A DNA stretch of 64,000 nucleotides from CAITWD01 sp963842065 (lineage in GTDB: Bacteria > Actinomycetota > Thermoleophilia > Miltoncostaeales > Miltoncostaeaceae), in assembly GCA_963842065.1 (NCBI GenBank), contig CAWJEW010000003.1, forward strand, positions 310,001-374,000. The letters are read 5' to 3'. Below are positions 52,185 through 63,298 of this stretch, piece after piece. The position numbers and the translations under genes were made by a program. The number at the start of each line of letters is the position of its first letter. Position 1 is the stretch's first letter. Under the pieces are notes generated by a model. The model saw nothing but the letters and a program-made list of their open reading frames with translations, was not told the origin of the DNA and did no database searches.

Positions 52185-52999
52185 GTGCATCGCCGGGGTT
52201 CGGTGACCGCCTGGCACGCGCGGTCGCCGCGCGCGAGAGCCAGGTCGTGCTGGGGCTCGACCCGGATCCCGCGCGCATCGGCGATGGCGCGGGCGTCGCG
52301 ACCGAGTTCTGCGCGCGTGTCATCACCGCCGCCGCGCCGGCGTGTGTTGCGGTCAAGCCGCAGCTGGCGTGGTTCGAGCGGCTCGGGTCCGCGGGCTGGG
52401 ACGCACTCGAGCGGGTCGCGGCGCTGGCCGCCGACCAGGGGCTCTTGGTAATCGCCGACGCCAAGCGTGGCGACGTCGATGCCTCGAGCCGCGCCTATGC
52501 GCAGGCGCTCGTGCGGGCCCCGTTCGACGCCGTTACGGTGAACCCGATGCTCGGCACCGACGCGGTCGCGCCCTTTGTGGAGCTGGCGCGCGCCACCGGC
52601 CGCGGACTGTTCGTGTTGGTGCGCACGTCGAACCCTGGTGCGGCGGACCTTCAGGACCTGCGGCTTGCCGACGGCTCGGCGTGGCATGAGGCCGTGGCCC
52701 GCCTCGTGGCCGGATGGGGCAGCGACGGCGTCGGGGACAGCGGCATCTCTGACGTCGGAGCGGTCGTTGGGGGGACCCGGCCGCAGCATCTGGCCGTGCT
52801 GCGCGAGCTGATGCCCGCCCAGCCGTTCTTGATCCCCGGCGTGGGTGCGCAGGGCGGCCGTCCCGAGGACCTGGGTCCTGCGTTTGCGGGCAACCGCGCC
52901 GCAGCCGTCGTCGCGGCCAGCCGGTCGATTCTCTACGCCGCGGACCCCCGTGTGGCGGCGGAGGAGCTGCGGGCCGCGCTGTGGGCGGTGTCGGGCTAA
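52181..52999 (+). CDS. pyrF: Orotidine-5'-phosphate decarboxylase (subfamily 2)
   Basis: A 272-residue enzyme of UMP synthesis. VVLGLDPDPARI gives the first catalytic Asp, CVAVKPQLAWFE the Lys strand, LLVIADAKRGDVDASSRAYA the Asp-x-Lys-x-x-Asp active site, AVTVNPMLGTDAVAPFVELA the phosphate side, and LIPGVGAQGG the C-terminal phosphate loop. Length and LVRTSNPGAADLQ fit the long subfamily found in actinobacteria. GTG at 52181. Confidence 0.95.
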   Translation: MSASPGFGDRLARAVAARESQVVLGLDPDPARIGDGAGVATEFCARVITAAAPACVAVKPQLAWFERLGSAGWDALERVAALAADQGLLVIADAKRGDVDASSRAYAQALVRAPFDAVTVNPMLGTDAVAPFVELARATGRGLFVLVRTSNPGAADLQDLRLADGSAWHEAVARLVAGWGSDGVGDSGISDVGAVVGGTRPQHLAVLRELMPAQPFLIPGVGAQGGRPEDLGPAFAGNRAAAVVAASRSILYAADPRVAAEELRAALWAVSG

Positions 53000-53075
53000 G
53001 TCCAGGCTGGGATCCGCCGGGCCGCTGGCGACCCCCGTTGCGGGATGTGCGGGTAGGGTTGGTACGATCCGCGCC

Positions 53076-53402
53076 GTGACCCGAGCTCGCCGGCCCGCAT
53101 TGCGCCCCGCCGCTGCGGCCTTCCAGCATGTTGCCCGACCCGAGGTGCTCGCGGCGGCGGGCGCGGAGGGTACGATCCCCGTGTCAGGCCAGTCCTGCCT
53201 GGCGGTGCACGCGCGGGTCAGCCGGTCGTTGACCTGGGTGCTACGCGTCGATCTCCGAGTGATCCATACGATCAAACTCCCCCACATCGTGGTGACCGCG
53301 CCGGTGCAGGCCGGGCACGCCCTTGGGCGGCGTGCGCGAGGCCGGGGCGCCCACACCCGCGGCGTGCGGACCTTCGCGGCCCAGGCGGCGGCCTCGCGAT
53401 GA
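53076..53402 (+). CDS. Small hypothetical protein coupled to the PfkB kinase
   Basis: From the GTG at 53076 a 108-residue basic protein is read, with AFQHVARPEVLAAAGAEGTI and a hydrophobic stretch SRSLTWVLRVDLRVIHTIKL. The end is Arg- and Gly-rich. No family is recognised. Support comes from a tacgat element 13 bp upstream of the start and from the ATGA overlap with the kinase. It may still be a chance frame. Confidence 0.4.
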   Translation: MTRARRPALRPAAAAFQHVARPEVLAAAGAEGTIPVSGQSCLAVHARVSRSLTWVLRVDLRVIHTIKLPHIVVTAPVQAGHALGRRARGRGAHTRGVRTFAAQAAASR

Positions 53403-54361
53403 TCGTCACCGTGACGCTCAATGCCGCGTTCGACCGCACCCTCACCGTGCCGAACTTCCAGTCCGGGACGCGCAATCGAGCCTCGGACGCGCTCGCCCTA
53501 GCCGGTGGTAAGGGCATCAACATCGCCCGCACGCTCAAGCGGCTGGGTGAACCGGTGATCGCCACCGGGCTCGCCGGGGGCCGCACCGGGACGTCGATCA
53601 TCGAAGGCCTGACCAGTGAGGGCATCCTGAACGATTTCGTGCGGATCCGGCGCGAATCGCGTACGTCGACGGCGGTCATCGATCCGAACGGGAGCCAGAC
53701 CGAGATCATCGAGTACGGACCGGCGGTCGATGACGACGAGCTCGAGATGCTCATGGAGAAAATCAGTTACCTCGCCCGGGGCGCGGACATCTTCGTGCTG
53801 GCGGGATCGCTGCCGCTCAACGTGCCCGAGGACTTCTATGCCCGCGTGATCCGGGAGCTCAAGGGTCAGGTGCTAACCGCGCTCGACGCGCAGGGGCCGC
53901 CGCTGCGCTTTGGCCTGGCGGCCGACCCGGATCTGGTCAGCCCGAACGCGCGCGAGGCCGAGGAGATCGTCGGCTACGAGCTCAACGACGACACCGACTT
54001 GGTGGGCGCCGCCGAGACGATCCGCGGGCTCGGCGCGCACTCGGCCCTCGTCCATCGGGCCGACGGGTGCGTGGCGCGCCTGCGTGAGCCGTCGGCCAAG
54101 CGCGCCGCGAGCTATCGGGCGTTCCTGCCGGCGCGCGAGGCGGTGAGCACCGTCGGGTCCGGCGACGCCCTGATCGGCGGGTACCTGGCGGGTCTGAGCC
54201 GCGGGGCTGATCCGGAGGCCCGGCTGGCGCTGGCGGTCGCGTGCGGCGCGGCCAACACGCTCAGCCCCGGCGCCGGCGTGTTCGACGACGGTGACGTCGA
54301 TGCGCTGCGTCGCCAGGTGCAAGTCTGGCGCCTCGATGAAGTGGCAAATACCGCAGATTGA
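53399..54361 (+). CDS. PfkB family carbohydrate kinase (1-phosphofructokinase/tagatose-6-phosphate kinase type)
   Basis: A 320-residue ribokinase-fold kinase. MIVTVTLNAAFDRTLTVPNF is the typical FruK/LacC start, LAGGKGINIARTLKRLG the sugar-binding block, TSTAVIDPNGSQTEI a lid strand, IFVLAGSLPLNVPEDFY follows, and the anion hole and catalytic Asp are in VSTVGSGDALIGGYLAGL. No PTS gene adjoins, so the sugar phosphate is open. Confidence 0.9.
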   Translation: MIVTVTLNAAFDRTLTVPNFQSGTRNRASDALALAGGKGINIARTLKRLGEPVIATGLAGGRTGTSIIEGLTSEGILNDFVRIRRESRTSTAVIDPNGSQTEIIEYGPAVDDDELEMLMEKISYLARGADIFVLAGSLPLNVPEDFYARVIRELKGQVLTALDAQGPPLRFGLAADPDLVSPNAREAEEIVGYELNDDTDLVGAAETIRGLGAHSALVHRADGCVARLREPSAKRAASYRAFLPAREAVSTVGSGDALIGGYLAGLSRGADPEARLALAVACGAANTLSPGAGVFDDGDVDALRRQVQVWRLDEVANTAD

Positions 54362-54554
54362 CCTGACGTCTGCGCGGCGGCGTCCGTGCCGTTGCGGTAC
54401 CCTCAGTGCTCTGTCGATCCCGCCCAGAAACGCCGCGTGGCAGCGGCACGACACGACCCAGGACCGCTCCTCGCTGACCTGGGTTTCTGCACATTTTCAG
54501 GGCGATGAACGGCGGCGCACATGACGGTCGGCCTGAGAAACAAGGAGCGGATGC

Positions 54555-55712
54555 GTGGAGATCGAGATCGGACGAGGCAAGAAGGGTCGTCGAGCCTATG
54601 GTTTGGACGAGATCGCAATCGTTCCGAGTCGGCGGACCCGCGATCCCGAGGATGTCGATCTGTCGTGGCGGATCGGCGGCCATACGTTCGATCTGCCGCT
54701 TCTGGCGTCCGCGATGGACGGCGTCGTCGACGTCAACACCGCGACCAAGCTCGGCAAGCTTGGCGGTCTCGGGGTCCTGAACCTCGAGGGCATCCAGGTG
54801 CGCTATGAGGACGCTGACGCCGAGCTGGAGCGGATCTCGAAGATGGAGCCCGCCGCGGCGACGCGCGGACTGCAGGAGATCTACCGGCAGCCGATCGATC
54901 CCGAACTCGTGGCCGAGCGGGTGCGCCAACTCAAGGCCAACGGCATCGTCGTCGCAGGGTCGCTGACCCCGCAGCGAGTGCGCGACTACATCTCGCCCGC
55001 CATCGACGCGGGCCTGGACATCCTGGTGATCCAGGGCACCGTCGTGAGCGCGGAGCACGTCTCCACCGTGGTCGAGCCGCTCGACCTGAAGCAGTTCATC
55101 TCCGAGCTGCCGATCCCCGCGATCGTCGGCGGCTGCGCCTCCTTCCAGGCCGCCCTGCACCTGATGCGCACCGGCGCGGTTGGCGTGCTCGTGGGCGTCG
55201 GGCCCGGCGCGGCCTGTACCACCCGCCAGGTCATCGGGGTCGGTGTGCCGCAGGCGACCGCGATCGCCGACGCGGCGGGCGCCCGCATGCAGCACCTGCT
55301 TGAGACCGGCCAGTATGTCAGCGTGATCGCCGACGGCGGCATGAGCTACGGCGGCGACCTCGCGAAGGCGATCGCCTGCGGGGCGGACGCGTGCATGATC
55401 GGCTCGCCGCTGGCCAAGGCGAGCGAGGCGCCTGGGCGCGGCTTTCACTGGGGCATGGCGACCTTCCACCCGAGCCTGCCGCGCGGCACCCGCGTTAAGA
55501 CGAGCACGATCGGGACGCTTGAGCAAATTATCGCGGGTCCGGCCCACGAGAACGACGGCACGCTTAACCTGAGCGGCGGCCTGCGCACCGCGATGGCGAC
55601 CTGCGGGTACGACTCCATCCAAAGCTTCCAGAAGTGCGAGGTGATGGTTGCCCCCGCACTGCGCAGCGAAGGCAAGAAATTGCAGCAGGCGCAGTCTGTG
55701 GGGATGGGGTAA
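54555..55712 (+). CDS. guaB3: GuaB3 family IMP dehydrogenase-related protein
   Basis: A 385-residue TIM-barrel protein of the IMPDH/GMP reductase family, without CBS domains. EIEIGRGKKGRRAYGLDEIA, LPLLASAMDGVVDVNTA, GVLNLEGIQVRYEDAD, the Cys loop VGVGPGAACTTRQVIGVGVP, VIADGGMSYGGDLAKAIACG, and GTLEQIIAGP are the GuaB3 pattern seen in actinobacteria. GuaB3 proteins of some bacteria act as GMP reductase; in others the role is unclear. GTG at 54555 behind AAGGAG. guaA follows without a gap. Confidence 0.9.
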   Translation: MEIEIGRGKKGRRAYGLDEIAIVPSRRTRDPEDVDLSWRIGGHTFDLPLLASAMDGVVDVNTATKLGKLGGLGVLNLEGIQVRYEDADAELERISKMEPAAATRGLQEIYRQPIDPELVAERVRQLKANGIVVAGSLTPQRVRDYISPAIDAGLDILVIQGTVVSAEHVSTVVEPLDLKQFISELPIPAIVGGCASFQAALHLMRTGAVGVLVGVGPGAACTTRQVIGVGVPQATAIADAAGARMQHLLETGQYVSVIADGGMSYGGDLAKAIACGADACMIGSPLAKASEAPGRGFHWGMATFHPSLPRGTRVKTSTIGTLEQIIAGPAHENDGTLNLSGGLRTAMATCGYDSIQSFQKCEVMVAPALRSEGKKLQQAQSVGMG

Positions 55713-57284
<1,572 letters not shown>

Positions 57285-57294
57285 GCCCCGCGCG

Positions 57295-57675
57295 CTAGTT
57301 GCCGCTGTGCGCGTGCGAGGGCGAGGCGGATGGCCGCGCCCACCCGCGCACCTCGACGTAGCCGTGGGCGCGGGTGATGGCAAAGGTGCCGTCCCCAGGG
57401 GATTCAAGGAAGCGCGCCAGCTGCTCGAGCTGGCCGCGGTTGAGATGGTGAGCGATGCGATCGATCGCCGGCACCGGAGGTCGCGTCTCGGGGGTCGCAA
57501 GCGCGAACACCGGTGTCTCCGCGGACCGCGGGCGGGGCGCGACGCGGCTCGGGGCCCAGACCTTGCGGCTTTGGGTGTGGTGCCAGCAGTAGGGGCTACC
57601 GCGATACGTCGACTGCTGACAGCGGCGGCCGTGGGCCGCGATGGCGATACAGCGATTCACCGAACTCGATGACAT
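57295..57675 (-). CDS. Small putative zinc-binding protein
   Basis: A 126-residue protein. The N-terminal NRCIAIAAHGRRCQQSTYRG plus SPYCWHHTQS places three Cys and a His-His as in small zinc knuckles of unknown function. A Pro-rich linker follows, then PAIDRIAHHLNRGQLEQLAR, a helical stretch, and FAITRAHGYVEVRGWA. ATG at 57675. It is convergent with guaA (10 bp apart). The function is unknown. Confidence 0.75.
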   Translation of the reverse strand: MSSSSVNRCIAIAAHGRRCQQSTYRGSPYCWHHTQSRKVWAPSRVAPRPRSAETPVFALATPETRPPVPAIDRIAHHLNRGQLEQLARFLESPGDGTFAITRAHGYVEVRGWARPSASPSHAHSGN

Positions 57676-57821
57676 GGCAACCGTGCCTCGTAGATAACGG
57701 GCGCAACGGATGCAGGAACGCGCGCTGCGCCTTTCCGTGTTGCGGGGTATTACACAGCTACGATCGGACGTCAGCGCACGCCAACGCGGAGCGGATCGCT
57801 CATCCTGCCAGGAGCCCGTCC

Positions 57822-58664
57822 ATGCATGGACCCATCGCGTCCGGCCGCGTGCCGGTCAACGGCATCGAGATCTACTGGGAGTCGCGCGGCGGCGGCGCTA
57901 CGCCGCTCATCGTCGCGCACGGGGGCTTCGGTACGGCCGGGACGCTCGCCCGGCTGTCGGGGCCGCTGAGCGAGCGTCGGCGCGTGATCGGCATCGAGCT
58001 GCAGGGGCACGGACACACCCCGGATGCCGATCGCCCGCTGCGCTATGAGTCGCTGGGCGACGACATCGCGGGCCTGCTCGATGCGCTCGACATCGCCGAG
58101 GCGGATCTGCTCGGCTACTCCTTCGGCGCCGGGGCGTGCCTGCGGGCGGCAATCCAGCATCCACAGCGCGTCCGGCGTCTGGTGGTCATCGCATTTCCAT
58201 GCCGTCGGGATGGCTGGCTACCCGACGTGGCTGCCCAGATGGCCCGCTTCGACGAGGCCACCCCCGGCATGCTCCGCCAGACGCCGGTCTACGACGCCTG
58301 GCGCGCGGTCGCGCCGGACCCGGAGGCGTTTGACGGGGTGGTGGGGAAGATGGGCGACCTGCTGCGCCGAGCGTTTGATTGGTCCGCGCAGGTCCGCGAG
58401 CTGCCGATGCCCGTCATGGTGGTCGCCGCCGACGCCGACAGCATTGTGCGCGCGCATGCCGCGGAGTTCTTCGGGCTGCTCGGCGGCGGGCGGCACGACG
58501 CCGGCTGGGACGGGTCACAGCGGCCGGCGTCGCGGCTGGCGATCCTGCCTGGCAGGACCCATTACGACGTTTGGTCGGCGCCCGAGTTGCCGGGCGTCGT
58601 CGACGCGTTCCTCGCCGCGGGAACCGGCCGCGGGGCCAATGCCGGGGTGTCGTCGTCGGGCTGA
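57822..58664 (+). CDS. Alpha/beta hydrolase
   Basis: A 280-residue alpha/beta-hydrolase. The oxyanion-hole segment is LIVAHGGFGTAG, IGIELQGHGHTPD follows, and the nucleophile elbow is LLGYSFGAGACLR (GYSFG). The acid is in VMVVAADADSIV and the His in PGRTHYDVWSAPE. ATG at 57822 has AGGAG at eight bases; an upstream open frame exists but lacks family sequence. Substrate unknown; no signal peptide. Confidence 0.9.
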   Translation: MHGPIASGRVPVNGIEIYWESRGGGATPLIVAHGGFGTAGTLARLSGPLSERRRVIGIELQGHGHTPDADRPLRYESLGDDIAGLLDALDIAEADLLGYSFGAGACLRAAIQHPQRVRRLVVIAFPCRRDGWLPDVAAQMARFDEATPGMLRQTPVYDAWRAVAPDPEAFDGVVGKMGDLLRRAFDWSAQVRELPMPVMVVAADADSIVRAHAAEFFGLLGGGRHDAGWDGSQRPASRLAILPGRTHYDVWSAPELPGVVDAFLAAGTGRGANAGVSSSG

Positions 58665-58782
58665 GGCGGGTTGCCGGCCCGTGCGGGTTGCGCCGACGGC
58701 GCCATTCTCGTAATCTCCGCGGTCGGCCCAGAGGGTGGGGTCGGCTGCCGCATTGCCATTATCCGGAGGGACGCGGACCACC

Positions 58783-59235
58783 GTGAAGACCGTGAGCGCC
58801 AAGCCTGGAACCGTCGACCGCCAGTGGTGGATCGTCGATGCGGACGGCCAGAACCTTGGGCGTCTGTCCACCTCGATCGCCGAAACGCTGCGCGGCAAGC
58901 GCTCGCCGTGGTTCACGAACCACGTCGACACCGGCGACTTCGTGGTGGTCGTGAACGCGGAGCGCGTCGCCGTCACCGGGCAGAAGCTGCGCGACAAGCG
59001 CTACTACCGGCATACCGGCTACCCGGGCGGCATCCGCAGCCGCACGCTCGCCGAGCAACTTGCCGTGGGTCCGGAGGAGGTCATCCGCAAAGCCGTCCGC
59101 GGGATGCTTCCCAAGAACCGGCTCGGCCGCAAGCAGCTGACCAAGCTGAAGGTGTACGCCGGTCCCGACCACCCGCACGCCGCCCAGAACCCGCAGCCCC
59201 TCCGAATTGAGCGTAAGGCAGAGGTCCCCGCATGA
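58783..59235 (+). CDS. rplM: 50S ribosomal protein L13
   Basis: A 150-residue L13. VSAKPGTVDRQWWIVDADGQ, LGRLSTSIAETLRGK, GDFVVVVNAERVAVTGQKL, KRYYRHTGYPGGI and VRGMLPKNRLGRKQLTKLKV are the family blocks. GTG at 58783 follows GGAGG at 58765-58769. ATGA overlap with rpsI. Confidence 0.97.
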   Translation: MKTVSAKPGTVDRQWWIVDADGQNLGRLSTSIAETLRGKRSPWFTNHVDTGDFVVVVNAERVAVTGQKLRDKRYYRHTGYPGGIRSRTLAEQLAVGPEEVIRKAVRGMLPKNRLGRKQLTKLKVYAGPDHPHAAQNPQPLRIERKAEVPA

Positions 59236-59633
59236 AGACTGATCAGCTCGGCCGATTCATCGCCACCGGCAAGCGTAAGACCTCCGTCGCCCGCGTGATC
59301 CTCGCCCCTGGCGAAGGCCGCATCGTGTGCAACGGCCGACCGGCCGAGGAGTACTTCGGCCGCCGCGTGCTGGTGACCAACGCGCTCAAGCCGCTCGTGA
59401 CGACCGGCACCCTGGGCCAGTTCGACGTGATCGCTCGCCTTGACGGCGGGGGCCCGTCTGGGCAGTCCGGCGCGCTACGCCACGGAATCGCCCGGGCGCT
59501 GTGCGTGGTCGACATCGAACTCCGCCCCGACCTCAAGCGCGAGGGCCTGCTGACGCGCGACGCGCGTGAGAAGGAGCGCAAGAAGGCCGGTCTCAAGGGC
59601 GCCCGCAAGCGGCCGCAGTTCTCCAAGCGCTAG
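59232..59633 (+). CDS. rpsI: 30S ribosomal protein S9
   Basis: A 133-residue S9. FIATGKRKTSVARVILAPGE, VCNGRPAEEYFGR, GGGPSGQSGALRHGIARALC and the C-terminal GARKRPQFSKR that reaches the P-site tRNA are present. ATG overlaps the rplM stop. Confidence 0.97.
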   Translation: MKTDQLGRFIATGKRKTSVARVILAPGEGRIVCNGRPAEEYFGRRVLVTNALKPLVTTGTLGQFDVIARLDGGGPSGQSGALRHGIARALCVVDIELRPDLKREGLLTRDAREKERKKAGLKGARKRPQFSKR

Positions 59634-59646
59634 TCCGCAGGCGGGC

Positions 59647-61008
59647 ATGAGCGCCCAAGCTGCGCGCAGGCTGTTCGGTACGGACGGCGTTCGCGGCGTC
59701 GCCAATCGTGAGCTGACGCCCGAGCTCGCGCTCGAGATCGGCCGCGCCCTCGGAACGGGGCTCGCCGGGCATCGGCGGGTCGTGATCGGACGCGACACCC
59801 GCCGCAGCGGCCCGATGCTCGAGTCCGCGCTCGCGTCGGGTCTGGCCGCGGCCGGCGTCGACGTGCTGTTGGTCGGTGTGCTGCCGACGCCGGCGATCGC
59901 CGAGACGGTGCCCGCGTTGGGCGCCGCGGCCGGTGCGGTAATCAGCGCATCCCACAACCCGTTCGCCGACAACGGCATCAAGCTGATCGGCCCCGACGGC
60001 TTCAAGCTCGCCGACGCCGATGAGGCTGAGGTCGAGCGCCGCATGGCCGACCCGAGCGGAATCGAGCGTCCGACCGGTGCCGCTCTGGGCGACATCGTCG
60101 ACGTCAAGGACGCGGCCGAGCGGTACATCACGCGCCTTTTGGAACGCTTCCCGACCTCGCTCGAGGGCATCTCGGTCGTCGTGGACTGCGCCAACGGCGC
60201 CACGTCGGTGACGGCGCCCGCTGCGCTGCGGCGCCTCGGCGCCCGCGTGTCGGTCATCAACGCAACGCCCGACGGCACCAACATCAACGCTGGCTGCGGC
60301 TCGACGCACCCCGGGGCGCTGCAGGCGGCCGTCCGGGGAGCCGGGTACCAGCTCGGGTTTGCCTTCGACGGCGACGGGGATCGCGTGCTGGCGGTCGACC
60401 ACAGCGGCGAATTGGTCGACGGGGACCAAATCCTGGCGATCCTTGCGCTGGACCTGCAAGCACGCGGTGAGTTGCCCGGCGACGCGGTCGTGACGACGAC
60501 GATGACCAACCTTGGCTTCCGTCGGGCGATGGCCGAGCGCGGGATCGAGGTCCGCTGGACCGACGTCGGCGACCGCTACGTGCTGGCTGAGATGCTCGAC
60601 GGCGGATTTGTGCTCGGCGGCGAGCAGAGTGGGCACCTGATCAACCTGCGCAGCGGCCCGACCGGCGACGGCCTGGCCACTGCGCTCATGGTGCTGGACG
60701 CCATGGTGGCGTCCGGGCAAACGCTGGCCGAGGCGGGTACGGTAATGCAGCGCCTGCCGCAAAAGCTCGTCGGAATTCGCTGTTCTCGTAAAGACGAGCT
60801 CGCAGGTGCCGAAGAGATATGGGACGAAGTTCGCGCGTTTGACGCCGCGTTCGGAGAAGATGGTCGCGTCGTCGTGCGTGCAAGCGGAACGGAGCCCCTC
60901 GTTCGCGTGATGGTCGAGGCGCCAGGAAGCAAGGATTGCGACATTTGGTGTACGCGGATTGCGGACGTGGTCGAGCGCGTGCTCGGTGATGCCGCTCCGC
61001 AGTCCTGA
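59647..61008 (+). CDS. glmM: Phosphoglucosamine mutase
   Basis: A 453-residue enzyme that converts glucosamine-6-phosphate to glucosamine-1-phosphate. LFGTDGVRGVANRELTPELA, the phosphoserine loop GAVISASHNPFADNGIKL, the metal loop FAFDGDGDRVLAVD, the sugar loop GGEQSGHLI, and the phosphate loop VVRASGTEPLVRVMVE are all intact. ATG at 59647. The next gene, glmS, makes its substrate. Confidence 0.97.
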   Translation: MSAQAARRLFGTDGVRGVANRELTPELALEIGRALGTGLAGHRRVVIGRDTRRSGPMLESALASGLAAAGVDVLLVGVLPTPAIAETVPALGAAAGAVISASHNPFADNGIKLIGPDGFKLADADEAEVERRMADPSGIERPTGAALGDIVDVKDAAERYITRLLERFPTSLEGISVVVDCANGATSVTAPAALRRLGARVSVINATPDGTNINAGCGSTHPGALQAAVRGAGYQLGFAFDGDGDRVLAVDHSGELVDGDQILAILALDLQARGELPGDAVVTTTMTNLGFRRAMAERGIEVRWTDVGDRYVLAEMLDGGFVLGGEQSGHLINLRSGPTGDGLATALMVLDAMVASGQTLAEAGTVMQRLPQKLVGIRCSRKDELAGAEEIWDEVRAFDAAFGEDGRVVVRASGTEPLVRVMVEAPGSKDCDIWCTRIADVVERVLGDAAPQS

Positions 61009-61029
61009 TCGCACCATCCGGAGGCAAAC

Positions 61030-62874
61030 ATGTGCGGCATCATCGGCTACGTCGGCGGGCGTCCCTGCCAGGAGTTGATCGTTCAAGGCCTGGAGCGGCT
61101 CGAGTACCGCGGCTATGACTCTGCGGGGTTCGCGCTCCTGGACGAGCCAGGCAACGGCTTTGCGCTCGTGCGTGCCGTCGGCAACCTGAGCAAGCTGCGG
61201 GCCGCCAGCGCGGGTCTCAACGGAGCGTCGGCGGCCACGACGGGTCTCGGGCACACTCGCTGGGCGACCCACGGCCGCGTGACCGAAGCCAACGCCCACC
61301 CGCACCTGTCCGGCGACGGGCGCGTCGCCGTCGTGATGAACGGAATCATTGAGAACTACATGGAGCTGCGCCGCGAGCTGCAGGACGCCGGCGTGGTGTT
61401 TCACTCCGAGACCGACACCGAGGTGCTGCCGCACCTGATCGCCGGCGCGTACCAGGGCGACCTGGTCGACGCCGTCCGGGCGGTCATTCCGAAGATCATC
61501 GGCCACTACGCGTTCGTGGTGGCGCACGCCGACGAGCCCGGACGCCTGGTTGGGACCCGCTATGAGTGCCCGCTGGTCGTGGGCGTCGGCGATCACGAGG
61601 CGTTTCTCGCCTCAGCGATCCCCGCGTTCCTGCACGAGACCCGCGAGATCATGACCATCGACGACGGCGAGATCGTGGTGCTCGACGCCGACGGCGCGCA
61701 TGTGCTGGCGGCCGACGGAGCGCCCGCCCCGCGCTCCGTCGAGCGCGTGGAGTGGGACGAGGACGCCGCCGAGAAGGGCGGCTACGACACGTTCATGCTC
61801 AAGGAGATCCACGAGCAGCCGGCCGCGCTGTGGGACACCATCGGCGACCGCCTGCGCGGTGACGGCTCCGTGGTGATCGACGAGCTCGGGCTCGACGATG
61901 CGTCGCTGGCGCGGGTCGAGCGTATTCATATCGTTGCCTGTGGCACCTCCTACCACGCCGGGCTGATCGGCCGGTATCTGATCGAGGACTGGGCGCGGGT
62001 GCCCGTGCACATCGAGGTGGCGTCCGAGTACCGATACCGCACTTGCCTGGCTGGCCCCGGCGACCTGGTGATCGGGATCACGCAGTCCGGCGAGACCGCC
62101 GACACCCTGGCGGCGATGCGCGTGGCGCGTGAGCGTGGCGCCCACGTGGTGGCGCTGACGAACATCATGGGCTCTCAGGCCACACGCGACGCCGACGGCG
62201 CGCTCTACACGCGGGCCGGCCTCGAGATCGGCGTCGCCGCCACGAAGACCCACACCGCTCAGGTGATGGCACTCGCACTCCTTGCGCTGAAGCTCGGGCG
62301 GCTCAAGTGGGCGCTGACCGAGGCCGGCGCGACCGATCTGGCTGAGGACCTGCGGCGCGTACCGGACCTGATCGAGGCGTACCTGGCGTCCGACGCGCCC
62401 GCCAAGGTCGCCGACGTCGCACGCCGGTACCGCGACCGCGAGTTCTTCTTGTATCTCGGCCGCCACGTGGGCGTGCCGGTGTGCTTCGAGGGCGCGCTCA
62501 AGCTCAAAGAGATCAGCTACATCCCCACCGAGGCCTATCCGGCCGGTGAGATGAAGCACGGACCGATCGCGCTCCTGGACGAGGGCTCGCCGGTGGTCGT
62601 CGTGGCGCCGGACGGCCACGTCTTCGACAAGGTCATCTCCAACATCCAGGAGGTCAAGGCCCGGGGCGCGCGAGTCATCGCCGTCGCCACGCAGGGCAAC
62701 CGCGAGATCGCCCAGCACGTCGACGACGTGCTGTGGACCCCCAAGACGCCGGCGCTCCTGTCGGCGCTGACGACCGTCGTGCCGCTACAGCTGTTTGCCT
62801 ACGAGATCGCCACGGCCCGCGGGCTCAACGTCGACCAGCCGCGCAACCTCGCCAAGACCGTCACCGTCGAGTAG
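61030..62874 (+). CDS. glmS: Glutamine--fructose-6-phosphate aminotransferase (isomerising)
   Basis: A 614-residue enzyme that makes glucosamine-6-phosphate from fructose-6-phosphate and glutamine. Cys2 in MCGIIGYVGG is the glutaminase nucleophile; LEYRGYDSAGFAL, HTRWATHGRVTEANAHPH and IENYMELRREL follow. Two SIS domains start at about 285 (ACGTSYHAGLIGRYLIEDWA, ITQSGETADTLAAMR) and 460 (YLGRHVGVPVCFEGALKLKE). The end, ATARGLNVDQPRNLAKTVTV, is typical. GGAGG precedes the ATG. Confidence 0.97.
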   Translation: MCGIIGYVGGRPCQELIVQGLERLEYRGYDSAGFALLDEPGNGFALVRAVGNLSKLRAASAGLNGASAATTGLGHTRWATHGRVTEANAHPHLSGDGRVAVVMNGIIENYMELRRELQDAGVVFHSETDTEVLPHLIAGAYQGDLVDAVRAVIPKIIGHYAFVVAHADEPGRLVGTRYECPLVVGVGDHEAFLASAIPAFLHETREIMTIDDGEIVVLDADGAHVLAADGAPAPRSVERVEWDEDAAEKGGYDTFMLKEIHEQPAALWDTIGDRLRGDGSVVIDELGLDDASLARVERIHIVACGTSYHAGLIGRYLIEDWARVPVHIEVASEYRYRTCLAGPGDLVIGITQSGETADTLAAMRVARERGAHVVALTNIMGSQATRDADGALYTRAGLEIGVAATKTHTAQVMALALLALKLGRLKWALTEAGATDLAEDLRRVPDLIEAYLASDAPAKVADVARRYRDREFFLYLGRHVGVPVCFEGALKLKEISYIPTEAYPAGEMKHGPIALLDEGSPVVVVAPDGHVFDKVISNIQEVKARGARVIAVATQGNREIAQHVDDVLWTPKTPALLSALTTVVPLQLFAYEIATARGLNVDQPRNLAKTVTVE

Positions 62875-62883
62875 CGGGCCGTC

Positions 62884-63261
62884 ATGGCCGTGATCGGTGT
62901 CGGCATCGACTTGATCGACATCGACCGGATCGCGCGAGCACTCGAACGTCGGCCGCGCTTTGCCGAGCGGTGCTTTACCGACCGCGAGGCGGCCTACTGC
63001 CGGTCCAGGGCATTTCCGGCCCAGCACTTCGCCGCCCGGTTCGCGGCCAAGGAGGCGGTCGGCAAGGCGCTGGGAATCGGGATGACGCGCTGGCGGGAGG
63101 TTGAGGTCGTGCGCGCCGGCGGGCCCCCGCACGTCGCGTTGACCGGGCGCTATGCGCGCCGCGCCGAGGATCTCGGGGTCACGGGAATCACGCTGTCGCT
63201 GACTCACAGCCGGGGCATGGCCGCCGCCGTCGCCGTCGCCGAAGCCGGCGATGCGCGCTGA
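62884..63261 (+). CDS. acpS: Holo-[acyl-carrier-protein] synthase
   Basis: A 125-residue phosphopantetheinyl transferase. VIGVGIDLIDIDRI holds the first Mg-binding Asp, CFTDREAAYCRSR follows, and FAARFAAKEAVGKALGIG holds the Glu and the Lys of the (W/F)xxKEA motif. The end ITLSLTHSRGMAAAVAVAE is normal. Activates acyl carrier proteins. Nine bp after glmS. Confidence 0.95.
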   Translation: MAVIGVGIDLIDIDRIARALERRPRFAERCFTDREAAYCRSRAFPAQHFAARFAAKEAVGKALGIGMTRWREVEVVRAGGPPHVALTGRYARRAEDLGVTGITLSLTHSRGMAAAVAVAEAGDAR

Positions 63262-63298
63262 TTGCGAGGTTCGCCCGCCCTCGTCGTAGGATGGTGCT

